64,000 nucleotides of DNA from Odobenus rosmarus divergens (Eukaryota > Chordata > Mammalia > Carnivora > Odobenidae), in assembly GCF_000321225.1 (NCBI RefSeq), contig NW_004450321.1, positions 5,427,299-5,491,298 of the forward strand. Direction: 5' to 3'. The translations under genes and the position numbers were made by a program. The notes under the pieces were generated by a model, which saw only the letters and a list, made by a program, of their open reading frames with translations, was not told the origin of the DNA and did not search any database. Each line of letters starts with the position of its first letter. Positions within the stretch are counted from its first letter, which is position 1. Shown one piece after another: positions 48,201 to 61,290 of the stretch.

Positions 48201-49764
48201 ACTCCTAAGCAGTAAAAAGGAGGGAGGTACCACTTTCATCTTTTTGATATGAATACTTATTTTTTCACTCTTAGAATGAGAGAGTATGTCCTGCTTTATT
48301 TGGGGGGAAAAAAAAGTTTCCCTGAGGAATAAAAGAATTGTAGATAAAGGAAAACACATTGCGCTCCATAGTACTTATAGTTAGTTCACTCTAGTTACCT
48401 CTTCTTATAAAACTGGTCTTCCAAAAATCTAAAGTAAATTTACTGAAAGCCAGGGCTGTTCTTTTGGTACAGAAAACATATCTAATTTATTAACATTTTT
48501 TTACGTTGTTAATTAGTATTTTTTCTAGCGGATGTCACAAATAAAGAGTTAAATTGTAAGTATTTCCAAGGCTTGGGAAGAGTGGTGACTTATTTTGGGA
48601 TTGTAAAATGAAATGGCCTACGTTTGAGTATTTGGTTCTTAAGTTTGAATTAGGTATAGGACATATTGTAATATTTTTAAAGTGTCAGTATTATGAAATG
48701 TGTATTAATGTGATGCATCATATAATTCTGTATGTCTTTATTATACTTTCCAAGATATCAGAATCGTTCAGATTCGTCATTCTTTTCTGTTTTATTATCT
48801 AGCCCTTATTATGATCTAAGATAATATAAAATTACATATAATATAAAAGTATTATATATATTATGTGTGTGTATGTGTGTATAATCCCAAAGACAATAGA
48901 AATCCATAAACCAAGGGTTAGTTTTCCCTTTTCTCCCATAGGAGACAGTTTTGCCCAAACAGATTTCACAAAATGGGAAAGGGAAGTACGCTACATTGCT
49001 TCTGCATTTGCCCCTCAACTGTTGCTCTGAGTCGAGCATGCCTGCATGTTTACCATGGGCCACCAATCTCATCACATGGCTTGAAGTACTTGGACTACTC
49101 TCCATAGTATGATGGAGCTGCCTTCCTTGAATGATTCTTCTTTTATAGAAGTATTATTTTCTTAACGTTCCTCATATGCCCTCCCTTTCAGGAAAATGTA
49201 CCACCTATTCACATAATTTGTTCATCCCCAAATCCATCCTTCGGAGTACATTTTAGGTGTTTTTTTAGTCTAGAATAAAACTCCCACAGGACTCCGCCAA
49301 GGATATTAGATATTGAAAGTCCTACACAACAGTCTAGGAAGAATAAAGACAGTAATTCTGGTCATCTTTCAATTTTTCTCAGAAATGTGAATAGTGGACA
49401 TACTTTTTTTTTTTCCTGTTTGTCATGGGGGATCATTTGTTTTCTAAGTATCTAGCTGGTTTGAAACACTGACTCCCATTTATACATAACACACACACAC
49501 AAATACATAAATCTCATGGATAAAAACAAATTCTCAGAGACACTTCAGTCTAAATCAGAGTGCAAAACAAACTATTTATGAACTGCAAGAATGTTTTCTT
49601 TAACCCCACATAATTTTTTAATAATCAAATAAAAGTTTACAAATCAGGAAATTCCACATAAAATTCAGGATACTGACATTCCTTGAAGTTCATACGATCT
49701 TGTTACATTTGGATGGCATTCCCAAGTGGCAACAGTAAGATGAATCTGAGAAGTGGTACAACCT
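45223..49764. other. Long AT-rich stretch without recognised features
   Basis: 4.5 kb with no SINE, no L1 I can place and no coding signal. Simple TA/TG runs at 48830-48885. A strong pyrimidine tract with tctcccaatag at 46066-46098 has no matching donor nearby. Confidence 0.4.
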
Positions 49765-49875
49765 GAGTGTAAGCTCTCCATTTTGACATTCTTTCTATTA
49801 CTCCCACAGTGTATGTACATGCCCTTCCAACCAGGTACTTATCACTTTTTTACCTTCCAGATCCCTGAAACACAG
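49765..49875 (-). mobile_element. ERVL-type fragment, duplicate of 53535-53640
   Basis: taagctctccattttgaca, gtgtatgtacatgcccttccaaccagg and accttccaga (49770-49862) parallel the string at 53538-53628 in the same orientation, at roughly three-quarters identity by eye. Confidence 0.5.
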
Positions 49876-49889
49876 GTTTGCAATTGTGT

Positions 49890-50480
49890 CAGAGTTCTTC
49901 AGAGAAAGAGAATTAATAATATGTACATATATACATATATATGTGTGTGTGTACATATATATGTACATACATATATATGTATGTAAATGGCTCATGCGAT
50001 TATGGAGGCCTATATGATTCCTTTATATATACATATATATATATAAATAAAATATTGTAATATTTTATTACAAAAGAATTAGCTTACACCATTATTGTGA
50101 CTGAATGGTCTCATGATCTGCTATCTGCAAGCTGGAGGCGCAGGAGAGCAAATAGTATAGTTCTTGTCCAAGTCCTAAGGCATGAGAACAAGAAATGATG
50201 GTATAAATTCCAGTCCAAGTGGAGAAGACTGACGTCCCAGCTTGAAACCAGTCAGAGAAAGCGAATTTTCCCTTACCTGCTCTTTGTTCTGCTCAGATCT
50301 CCAGTAGATTGTATGAGGCCCATTCACATTGGGGAGGGCGATCTGTTTTACTCAGTCTACCAATTCAAAGAGTAATTGCCTCCAGAAACTCTCTTGAACC
50401 ACAGCCACAATAATGTTTGACCAAATATCTGGGCAACCAGTGGCTGAAGTTAACACATAAAATTAACCATCACAAGTCCG
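49890..50480 (-). mobile_element. Antisense copy of the 'ggttaattttatgt' repeat
   Basis: Complement of the family at 29930: starts cagagttcttcagagaaagag, contains ggctcatgcgattatggagg and gcccattcacattggggagg, and ends cataaaattaaccatcaca. Its TA-rich part (49920-50050) has grown into microsatellites. Confidence 0.7.
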
Positions 50481-51004
50481 CATATTGTTAACTTGGCACT
50501 CATACACATATCTTTAAACCACACTTAATTTCCAGGAAAGACAATGATAAGGTCATAATTCCACCTAACATGACACAACTATCCCATGTCCAACCAAAAA
50601 CACACTAACTCCAACCCCAGAAGAGAAGGTAAAGTCAAGTAAAGTTTATTCTCCTTAACTTAAATATTATAATATCTCCAAACTTAAATACTATGATATA
50701 AAATTTATAGTACTTAAATATTGTAGGACAGTACTTGATATGATCAGTAAATTATTAATTATAAAAATAAGTCACTGCATCTTATGTTCTATGATAAGGG
50801 AATAAAGCAGGTAGGAAAAACAAAGATAGCTGTTTAATATATATCACCATAGTATATACTAATAACATGTATCCTTACATATGATATAATATTTATATAT
50901 TATTGGCTATGTTAATGCATGATTAATATAAATCATATATATTAAAATATATATAAAACATTTTCATAACAAAATAAGGAAGAAGATTTGACCATTATAG
51001 TACT
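50481..51004. other. AT-rich, no recognised feature
   Basis: Nothing assigned. Confidence 0.4.
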
Positions 51005-53660
51005 AATTTCTATACCTGGTCATGTGGTTGTACCTGGTATTTATAATGACCTTCTTCTACTACCCATTCTGCATTTCCTTTGCCTTCAGGAAGCCCTTTA
51101 GCTACTCTTGGTTCTTTACCTAACAAAGTGACCTAAACCTTCATTTCTGAAGGGTCTGGGCCAACGATAGTCCTGCCTGGCCTGAGTTGTTATAGCTTGC
51201 TTGCTTACTTTTTAATTAATTAATTAATTAATTTATTTATTTATTTATTTTTGAGTTGTTAGTTTTTTAACCTCAATCACTGGGCATGGTAATATTAAGA
51301 GACACCCCATGGGATCTCTTGTATTCCAGACAACCTCTTCCTTTTATTGTGGAGTAGCATTCCAATTTCCCCATGGTGCTCCGGATTACCCCATCTTGCA
51401 CATTTACTTCCTTCTTTGCTTGTTTAGTCAGAGGCATGAGGAACCTAAAGTGGCCAGACAGCAGTCTTAATTTCCAGTTCAGCAGACTCATTGTTGTGTC
51501 TCCTGGTGGAAGCAATCCTCCATTTGGAACTTTGTCCTCTAGACCAGCAGAGCAAAGGTCGTGGGAACAGGAAGCAAACATTTTGTTAGTGGGTCACTAG
51601 GAGTGATAGTGAGTGATGTCACTCCCATTTCCACCCCTTGATTTCTGGACCCATGAATTCTGGTTATGGGATAAACAACACCATATGCTGGACTCTGATT
51701 CGGAGCATATGCAGCCTTCTGAAGAACGTTGCTGCAGCCTACAAAGTATTGCCATGTAGCTGGGGCTATAACTGAGTCTTCAAAAGGTTATTCCAACTTT
51801 CTACTTAGCCAGCTGTTTCAGGATGGTAAAATCAATAAATTTCATAAACAGGAGCCAATGCCAAATTTCTTTTACTATGAAATGAGTTCCTTGATCAGAA
51901 GCAATGCTGTGTGGAGTACCATCATGGTGGATAAGGCATTCTGTAAGTCCACGGATAGTAGTTTTGGCCAAAGCATTGCATGCAGGGAAGGAAAATCCAT
52001 ATCCAGAGGAAGTGTCTATTTTAGTAAGACCAAAAACTCTCCCATTCTGTAATGAAAGCAGTACAGTGTAATCAACCTGCCACCAGATAGGTGGCTTCTC
52101 ATTCTGGAGAATGGTGTCATATTAGAGCCTCAGTGTTGGTCTCTGCTCCTGGCAGTTGGGGCACTCAGCAGAGGCTGTAGCCAGGCTGGCCTTAGGAAGT
52201 TGAAATTCATATTGTTGAGCCCATGGGTAAACTTCCATCCATGCCGTCATGGCCAGCTTGAGACCATTAGGCAATGGTAGGAGTGGCTGTTGAGAAAGAC
52301 TTACTGATATCCACAGAACAGAATAGTCATCCTGTCCAGTCCATATTTAAATTTCCTTCACCTAAGATCACTATTCAGTGACCATTCACAGAGGACACAA
52401 ATATCCTCACATTTTTTTTTGCCCATACAGCAAGCTCTATCTACGTACTTCTTCCCCAAATTTCCTTGTCACCTATTTTGCAGGCATATTCCTTCTAAGC
52501 CCCTGACCATTCAGCCAAACCATTTCCCATAGCCTGTAAATTAGTATATAATCTGTCTGATCTTTTCTCATTCCCAGTAGTCAGGAACCAAGTACACTGC
52601 TCCAAGTTCTGCCTGCTGAGAGGGTTACCTTTTGCTTCTGTCATTCAGGGTTGTCCCAGAAAGCAGCTATAGTGCTCACTGCAGCTGTCCAACAGTATGT
52701 AAGTGGTGTCTACATATCATGCAAAGTCATCTGTAAACCAGGCCTGAGTCTATTCCTCTGTCGACTGATCATAGGGAACACCCCATCAGGGCAGAGGTAC
52801 AGGCCAGAACAGAGGAGGCAGTATAGCAAGATGGTGACATGGGCATTTGGGCCACTGCATGTCACTCACTTGCACCTTCAGAACTTACTTGTGTCCAATC
52901 CCATATATACCACTTCCGTTTGATGAATGGAGTTTTGTTATGCATGCCCAACTGTATGGCTTGGAGGGACAGATAGCAATACCTAGTACATAATGGGAAG
53001 CTCAAGTCAGATGGTAACTTAGTGGCTCTTGATCACGCATTCTGTCTCTACTGAGGCCTAGTAGCAGGCCAACAGCTGTTTCTCAATTGGAAAATGTGGG
53101 GGACTGTAGGGCTTTGCTCTAAAATCCTGAGGGTCAGTGCTGCGAGTCACTTGCAGGGCCTACCTAAGGCTCCAAAAAGCATCCCTATCTGCCATTGACA
53201 CTTCAAGCACCATTGGATCTGCTGGATCATATGGCCCAAGTGGCAAAAGCAGCTTTCACGGAAGTTTGGATATGTTTTAGAGCCTTCTACTCTTATGAGT
53301 GCCACTCCAAACCAGTCACTTTTCAGGTCACTGGTAAGTGAGCCAGGATAACACATCCAAATAAGGAATATGTTGCCTTCAAAATCCAAAGAGTCCCACT
53401 AAGCATGGTGCCTCTTTTTTTGGCTGTAGGGGAGGTCAGATGCAACAACCTAATCTTCACCATAGAGGGAATACCTTGACATCCCCCATGTGGTAACAGA
53501 CGATGGATCTGAACAGTGGTGTACTCTTTTGACTGAACTTAAGCTCTCCATTTGACACCCTCTCTACCATTCACATGATGTATGTGTATGTCCTTCCAAC
53601 CAGCAACTTGTCTCTTTTCCCTTCCAGGTACTTAGAACATATACTTGCAGTCAGGTCTTA
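51005..53660 (-). mobile_element. ERVL-type pol relic (RT, RNase H, integrase)
   Basis: Antisense endogenous retrovirus of the ERVL class, pol only. Read on the minus strand from high to low coordinates, it has a reverse transcriptase part (53500-53100, with gatcatatggcccaagtggc), an RNase H/connection part, then integrase. The integrase shows a zinc-finger CPNCQ (near 52150), WWQVDY with the first catalytic Asp (near 52080), and SDQGTHF with the second (near 51895). Stops and frameshifts break the frame throughout. No env or LTR was recognised at its ends; ERVL elements normally lack env. A (TTAA)n/(TTTA)n run at 51209-51252 interrupts it. Confidence 0.85.
51209..51252 (+). repeat. (TTAA)n/(TTTA)n run
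   Basis: Tetramer repeat inside the pol relic. Confidence 0.95.
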
Positions 53661-55974
53661 GCCTATAAGGGGAAAAAAAAAATCTTTCTATCTGTACCAT
53701 AAATCAGTATGTTGTCTTTTCCACAGCGCAGTTAATCATTTGCATCATTCCATAATTAGTTTCTCTCTTTCTTTTCCCTGTCCATCTATTCCTAGATCAA
53801 ATGATAATAGTGCTTTTACTAAGGGAGACTCCTCTTAATGGCTACACCCTAAAACTACAAGACAAAGCTCCAGCTTTGAAATGTCTACACTTAGACTTGA
53901 TTTTAGTCTTAGATAAGTCCTCTCTCATGTAGAAATCCTCTTCATTGTGGGGAAGGAGGAGCAAGTTTCTTTAATTCTTCTGTTTATACATGCTCAAGTA
54001 AGATTCCTCATAAATGTAATTCATTTTGCCTACCTCAGTAGCGGTGATTATGAAGAATATGCTTTAAAGTTTATTAAGTTTTATCTAAATTAAATTATAT
54101 TCTCTGTAAAGAGATACCAGGACTAACAGGACTTTTGTTTTTATATCATACATTCGGGATTGTAGTACCAGTCAGAATAAAGGCTGCACATAATTACTCA
54201 TGTTTGATTTGAATTATGAAGGCTGAATCCATGGGTGCAGAGTAGACAGGGAGGAGAAAGTGATGCAAGGCAGGTGGTAGTGATGTGTGCCCAGACATGG
54301 CAGTGGGAAAGGGTATGTTGTGTCTGGGAAGAGAAAGGACTTCAGTCATGGCTGAAGTAAATGATAGTGGGAGAGTGATGGGTGAATGTTTGTTGAAGAG
54401 ACAGAGGGCTCAGAGGAATAGCTGCCATCGAAATAACCCTAGCATGTTTTGCTAAGGATACAAAACACTGTCTTCAAAGCTTGGTGGTAATGGTTGGCCA
54501 AATGGATTTATAGAGTGGTCACATAATAAAAATTATGTTAAAACAAGTTTACCCCATAAGCAGTATATGTTAGGCACTGCAGAGGAAGGCACCTGGATTC
54601 ATGATGTAGAGTAATGAATTCATTTGAATATTACAGGCAAGAATGATAAATATGTTGTATAAGGATTTAGGAATGGGAACAAAGTGTACAACAGAGATTC
54701 AATAGTATTTTACAGTTAAAATTGGCTCGCTGGATATGAAAAGCTCAGAAGTAGCAAACAAAACTGATCACTGGATTAGAAAAGGAGGATGAGTTAAAAA
54801 AAAACAACTTCAGCAAGCGTATTGATGGGGTTATCACTGAAATAAGATGTATTTTAAGGCCCACGCATACACCCCCCCACCCCACCCCCACACGTGCACA
54901 CACACAGTCTCACACACAAACAAGTATGGCATCTTTCTTTCAAAAAAAACTTCCTTTGATTCTTTAATTTGTCAACCCCTCTTTGTTAAAAGAAGAGTGG
55001 CCCCATTCCATTCCAAAAGATACTAGGAATCTGTCTCAGAATTACTTAGACACACAGATGGATTGTTTCCACCTAAAATACCAGTTTATTCAATAGCTGC
55101 TTTCACTCCAACTTTTGCCCACCTTTCTCATTTTGAGGTTCAATTGAGTTACAAGTTTTCATTGACCAATGGATGAATGATGAGAAATTGAGTGGCATCC
55201 TTTCAGTTACATAGAAATTCTAAATCAGAGTTAAAGAAAGCAACCTTTTGAATCGTCAGAGTCACTGACAACATATCCACATCTTGTTTCATCATCAACC
55301 AACCAGCCTTTGGTTCTCTTTTATTGACTGCTTTCCACATGTTAGAGGCAAAAAGCCATTTATGGCTATGGAGGAAACATTAAGATGAGAATGATGTCCT
55401 TCATGGGACAAACATGTATTATATCCACATGAAAATAATAAGTTGATAATAAAAAGAGGATAGGTTGGGAGCCCCCAAACAGCAAAGGGTCTGCTTTCAA
55501 TCTAGGAATCATGCCTATAGAGATGCCAATGAAAACTGTGGTGGTGCTTGGGATTTTCGAAGGAGATAACCAGGCAAAAGAGAGAGAAGAGCATTAGGGG
55601 TGGGCCTGTGTAATTCAAGCCTTAAGGGGATATATGAAGGGAGGAGAACAATTTTGAGGAGGTTTGGAGATGGAAAGGAAAACAGATATCCCAAAAATCT
55701 AAGAAGGAGAGAATTCCAGCAGACAAGTAATTGATGATGCATAATAACACATGGAGCTAAAAGAAGATGGGTTCTTTAAATGATCCACTAAACATGACAA
55801 CTGGCGATCCTTACTAGTCTTGTCACAAAGGTGAGCAGGGTAGGGAAAGCCTTTTGAAGATGTCTTGGAGAGTGTTCTTTGCATTTCCAAACTCTTATCT
55901 ATATGTTGCAGTGCAAATGGGTCATGTGGATTATAAAATCATAAAAATTAATGCAAAGTAAGTTAGGAAGTCCC
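53661..55974. other. No recognised gene; CA-rich run at 54868-54915
   Basis: 54180-54450 has a purine-rich phrase order (agacagggaggagaaagtga, gagagtgatgggtgaatg) that could be a decayed antisense L2. A C/CA-rich low-complexity run lies at 54868-54915. Otherwise unique-looking. Confidence 0.3.
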
Positions 55975-56560
55975 TTACAAAGTTTGACATAGGCCTTTAC
56001 CCTTTACCGTATCACCCAGTAAGCTCACTCCTAGCAATTTATCTAAGTAAAATGAAAACGTATTTTCACACAACAACAACAACAAATGTGATCACATGTG
56101 TTCATAGTAGCTTTATTCGTAATGGCTAAAACTGAAGACAGTCTCCGTGTCTGTCACGTGGAGAACGGACAAACTGTGGTATATTTATACAATGGAGTAA
56201 TACTCAGTGATAGAAAGGAAGAAGAACACTTACAGAGGCAACAGCATGACCGAGTCTCAAAAACATTACACGAAGTGAAAATAGCTGGACACAAAAGAGC
56301 AGCTATTGTGTGATTTCATGTCGGTGAGGTTCTATAGAGGCTCACCTAAATGAGGGTGACAGAAATAAGAAGTGTGCTGTTGTCTGAGACGGCGAGGGAT
56401 TGACTGGGAAGAGATACTCAGGAATTCTCTAAGGATGTAATTGTATATTTTGGTAGGGGTGTGGGTTATACAAGGATATGCATTTGTGAAAACTCACACA
56501 ATTGCATACTTAACATGTGATTATATGCAAATTATTCTTGAATCACAGGGGAAAAGAAAC
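55975..56560 (+). mobile_element. L1M ORF2 end and 3' UTR
   Basis: Order: ttaccgtatcacccagtaagctcactcctagcaattt (56004-56040), gttcatagtagctttattcgtaatgg (56099-56124), tggtatatttatacaatggagtaatactcag (56178-56208), agatactcaggaattctct, gtatattttggtaggggtgtggg (56447-56465 region), and gcatacttaacatgtg. It includes an (AAC)n run at 56072-56085. The 71-aa open frame at 56098 is a remnant of ORF2. Confidence 0.85.
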
Positions 56561-58073
56561 CAAAGCAGATAGAGGAAGAACGCACGTGGAAAATGACCTG
56601 ATAGAAGCTTACCTGGTTTGAGAGGGGTAAAGAGAAATATCTAGAGATGAGAGACAAGACTGAGGTAGAACTGTTTTAAAATATTGTGGGAAACTTGTAC
56701 ATACTCATATAAAAAAAGAACAATAGAGAGGAAAATATGAGTTTGAAAGAGGGGGTCTTGATATAGAGCATTATCCCACAGTAGGCAGATGGGAATTGGA
56801 TTAAAGTTACCAAACATATTTTACTTTTCTTCTCTACAAGGCCGCAGAAGAGACAGGGCAGGCTCAGATTTAGGGACTTAGCCCAATTAATTTACAGTGG
56901 GTTACATAACCAGTCATGAGAACAGACTAAACATAAAAATTTCATTATTTGGGCCCCACGTTGTCCCCACAAGGATAAGAGTACCTCTGGGGCTCTGTAA
57001 TTGACTTCTAACAAGGCAGATGATTTTGATCATGTTAGAGACATATCTGAAATGGACTCTACCCTGAACTACTGCTTTGGTAAGGACCGAGCAATGGCAA
57101 TGCTCGTCTAAAATTGTTTTTATAGAGGAAAAGTCAAGCACTGCCAGAAGCTTTGCACAGGAATTACAGTGGACTATGAAGTCTGATACAAACCAAAATT
57201 GCCAGATGCATTTGGAAAGAGCTGACAGATCAGAATATGAAATGTTAACTCAAGCATGAATGCTTTCATCCTGAGTTTAATGAAAAAACACTGAGGATCT
57301 GTGAAACAACAGAAAATAAATGGGAAATACCTCAACCATCAGTGAAACATTTTGGCAAAGTGACTTCACAGCCTCATTAATTTTGGAACCTAATAGAATA
57401 AGTTGGCCAAAATTATTAGGAACAAATGAGTGGGTAGAAAGCAATCCATGTATGTTTGTGCGGTGCTGTTTGGAATTTGAGAATATAGGAGAATGGATAG
57501 AAAACCTTAAAGAACAATACTGGCTTAAATAATGATGATCGCTCCAACGCTCCAAAAACAGAGCTCTGAAGTGGCTTCACTGAAAATTACTTACATTTGA
57601 AACTATGGATTAGGAAACTTCAGTAAATAGACCAAATGGAAACCATCTGAGAGAAGAATAACAGAAATAGGAAATACCCTCAAAAATATAAAACCCCACA
57701 AAATATAATAGGAAAAAAACCTCACATGCTTGTATTATACATTTGGTCTCATTGGGAGTAAATCTCTCTACATTGTCGTTTATAAACTCTGGCTGTGTTT
57801 TACTGTGTAAAATTCCACTTTTTAATAAATACCTATTTAAATTTTATTATTTTTTTAAGTCCTCCCCATTTTCTCCCAATAAAATAGACTTGTTAAAAAT
57901 TCTATAGAATCTTTGATTCTATTTTTTTTCCTATTGCTTGTGACATATCAAGCTGTTTTTAAAATACAGTTATAAATAATGCAATGACACAAGATTTTCA
58001 TTATCTTTTTTTAATAGAGGATGCCACAGTATATAAACAACCATATTTTTTCCAAGCCAACACTAGGGGGTTG
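56561..58073. other. No recognised repeat; several medium open frames
   Basis: 57077-57259 (+, 60 aa) and 57320-57532 (+, 70 aa) are open frames with mixed, protein-like composition, about 60 bases apart and in different frames. They might be a decayed coding sequence or retrocopy, but I recognise no family and see no poly(A) tail or duplication. Confidence 0.25.
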
Positions 58074-58456
58074 TCTTAGTCTGCTAGGGCTACATAACAT
58101 AGTACTCCAGATTGGGAGGTTTAAACCACAGAAATTTATTTCTCAAAGTTCTAGAGGTTTCAACTACAAGAGCAAGGTGTCAGAAGGTTTGGTTTCTCCT
58201 GAAGCCTCTCTTCTTGGATTGCAGACCACCATGTTCTTTCTTTGGCCTCAGTTGGCATTTTATCTATATGGATATATCCCTGATATCTTCCTGTTCTTAT
58301 TAGGACACCAGTCCTACTGGGTTAGGGTCCCACTCTTATGTCTTTATTTAACCTTAATACCTCCTAATAGGCCCTGTCTCTAAATGCACTCACATTGGGG
58401 ATTAGGGCTTCTACAGATGAATTGTGAGGAGTGACATAATTCAGTCTCTAACAGGG
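58074..58456 (-). mobile_element. MLT1 (MaLR) LTR, antisense
   Basis: Full order of an MLT1 complement: cttagtctgctagggctac, gggaggtttaaaccacagaaatttatttctc (58113-58143), agttctagaggtttcaac, gcaaggtgtcagaaggttt, ggacaccagtcctactggg, ttaatacctcctaataggccc, and an end near attcagtctctaaca. Confidence 0.88.
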
Positions 58457-59088
58457 ATCATGTCAGGTCCAATCTTGGAGGCCCTACAAGACCAACAACG
58501 GGATGGTGACTGGGAAGATTAAGGTATAGTTAGTTCATCCAGCTAGACCACAGTTCCTAGACTTGTGGGATTAGCCAAAGTGCCTTCATCTTACCCCTAA
58601 CCCCTTGAACGTGAACCATGTCAGCCTATCTATTTCTCCTTCTCTTGGAGAGTTGACCTTTGTGATTTCTCCAGATGAGATTATGTGAAAATGAACTTTC
58701 ACAACTTAAGTGCCTCCTAATTTAAGAGGGAGGTTTTCATAAAACAAGAAAGCCAGCCCTATATATTTTGCTTAAAAGCTTTTTGAGCTGTGAGATCCTG
58801 ATAGGATTGGAGGTGCCTTATGACTGTGATATGGTAGGGTTATGGGAGACTTAATCAGGTTGATTTTTTTAATTAGATTTAGGCTGGGTTTTTTTGTTTT
58901 TGTTTTTGTTTTTAGCAGATAGGCCCAGATACTCTGTTCCAACCTCCTAAACAATCCCTATTAGCAAGACCAACCCAGTTGAAGAAGGGCAGAGGAGAGA
59001 AGGAAGGAAAAATCCAGATTAGTCTGGCTTGAGATCTGAATGGAAGGTGAAATGGATCGTAATTTCTGAGAAGGTTGGCTCTAAAGCA
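58457..59088. other. No recognised feature
   Basis: A (TTTTTG)n-like run lies at 58890-58913. Confidence 0.4.
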
Positions 59089-59096
59089 GGGTTTTT

Positions 59097-59299
59097 CATC
59101 CTCAGCACTAGTGACATTTTGGGCCAGTTAATAGTTTGTTGTGGGAAGGCTGTTCTGTGCATTCTGGGATATTTAGCAGCATCCCTGGTTTCTACTCACT
59201 AAGTGCCAGTGGCATTTTCTGTCATGACAACTAAAAATGTCTCCAGACATTGCTAAATATCCCTTTGGGGACAAAATTGCCCCCAGTTGAGAACTGCTG
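59097..59299 (-). mobile_element. MER5A (hAT DNA transposon), perfect 8-bp TSD
   Basis: Complete short non-autonomous hAT-Charlie element. Inverted termini cagggtttttca and ttgagaactgctg, with the internal blocks gacattttgggccagttaat and aatgtctccagacattgcta. The 8-bp duplication ctctaaag flanks it at 59089-59096 and 59300-59307, the length expected for hAT transposition. Confidence 0.93.
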
Positions 59300-59307
59300 C
59301 TCTAAAG

Positions 59308-60534
59308 GAAAGAAGAGAAATTGAGCAATATCACAAGAGGGGTATAATGTCCTGTGAAGTGTTGTTTTTTCAAGTTGTTTTGTTTTGCTTTAGGATGGAA
59401 GATGCTCGGGTTTATTTAAAGTTGGCAAAGTAACTTCTAATTATCTGTGGAAGTAATTATCTCCTTACTCTCCTGAAGCCTCACTAAAATTACAGTGATA
59501 ATAAAGGGTCAAAAGAGATACACATTTAGAAGGACAAAGGAAATAGTAGAGTAGACATGGACAGATGAGCAATTTAAGCAGATTTTTATTTTTTACGTCA
59601 GAAAAGAGAGGGAATGATTACTGCGCAGATCAGAGGAAGCCATCACTTAAGTTCCCAGAGAAAAATAACTAATTTACCACGAAAACACCTAAAAGGTCAA
59701 AGGTACCTCAGCACGTATGTGTGATGCGTAGAGATAAAAGTGGGAGAGTTGATTAAAAGTTTGAATTTGGAGTTGTTGGATTTCCAGGTCCTCTCTCCAC
59801 TTGTGCTCAACCACTTGCACTCAACAAGGGGGTTACTCCTCACATTCCAACCTGGGGATGGGAGACCTTCTTCTGTGCCTGGAGCAAATGACTCAGTTGG
59901 AACAGCTCTGGCTTTAAACATATGAGGCTTAGCAGAAGGCTCAAATTTGCAAACATAGGGATACATAATAATATTCACACTCTATGTTGCAACCATAGTT
60001 ACCTTCTTCATCTGACATCTAGGAATATTATGTCTGGAATTCATCTCTTCAGGCAGAAATTGGACAGTTATGATACCGATTTCATTAGTCAAACTGTTGC
60101 AAACCTAGACGGAAAAATATATGATTCTTCAAAAACAACAGAAGTTGTTTCTCACTTAAGTAAATAGTCCAAAGGAGTCCGAAGGCAGTGGTATGCTCTG
60201 TTCTACACAGTAAACCCCAGACACAAGGTGATGATACTGTGACATCTCCAACATGTGGCTTCCAAGTTTGCTGAGGGCACTGGCATCTTGACATAAGGAC
60301 AGAGTATAGAGAATACATTAGGACGTTCTGTTAAGTTAGGTGGGAAGTAGTCCATATCATAGCAAATGGCTGCTGATAGTCACAGGGCCATACCTAGATC
60401 AGGAGCCTGACATATGTAGTCTTGCTATGTATTTCCAGAAAGAATTGGGAACTAGTCTGGGTAAAGAGATTGTTCTTCTGTCATCCTGACAATTTTTTTT
60501 AACCAATAAAAAGAGTGAATGAATTATCATGCAA
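59308..60534. other. No recognised feature
   Basis: Unique-looking; short frames on both strands near 59697-60318 show no domain. Confidence 0.35.
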
Positions 60535-61290
60535 TTCATTTATTTCATTTATTCATCTATTTATTTATTTAAAAAATTGTCCTGAACTCCACTTATGTAT
60601 CTGTTTCTGTGCTAATTCATGGATGAACAGTATACAATCCTGTTTTTATGGAACTTGAACTCTGTTGGAGGGGACAGAAAAGTAAATACACAAATAAATA
60701 TCAGGTTTTCAGATAGCATGTTCAGGAAAGAAAATAAAACAAGGCCGAAGGATAAAGAAGGGCAGGTTGAATAATTTTTTAGATATGGTAGTCAGAAAGG
60801 TTGCTCTGAGGAAGGGACATTTGAGCAAGGGTAAAGTATGGAAAAGAGAGCATTATGTGACTGTAGGAACAAAGAAAATAACAGAAAGAAGGAACAGCCA
60901 GTTTAGAATCCTTGAAGTAGAAACAAGAATGATATCTCCAAGGGATCAAAAAGCAAGAGAAAAAAAAAAAAAGCAAGAGAGAGAATACTAAGACTGCCCA
61001 GTGAGGTAAGCAAAGGACGCCTTCTAACTCATAAGGAGTTTGTAGAGAACCACTAAAGGGTTTGAGCAGGTGTGAAATGATCTGATCTGATTTATCTTTT
61101 GAAGGATGATTGTGGCTACTACCATGGGGCAAATGTAGAAAAAGTAGGGATAGAAGAGAACTTTGCAGTAATCCAGTCAAGTCTACCTGAGATTTGGACT
61201 GAAGTCACGGCAGAGGTGTTGAGAAAAGTTTAGAATTCTATTAATCTTTCAAGGTAGAGCTGACAGGATTTATTAATGGAATTAGGGCAA
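60535..61290 (-). mobile_element. L2, antisense, long copy
   Basis: Order matches the L2 complement: tttattcatctatttatttattt, atacaatcctgtttttatggaacttgaa, aggttgctctgaggaaggga with catttgagcaagg, ccactaaagggtttgagcaggtgtgaaatgatctgatctg (61051-61090), gcagtaatccagtcaagtc, gaggtgttgagaaaag, and ggtagagctgacaggattta. Better preserved than the copy at 1195-1860. Confidence 0.8.
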
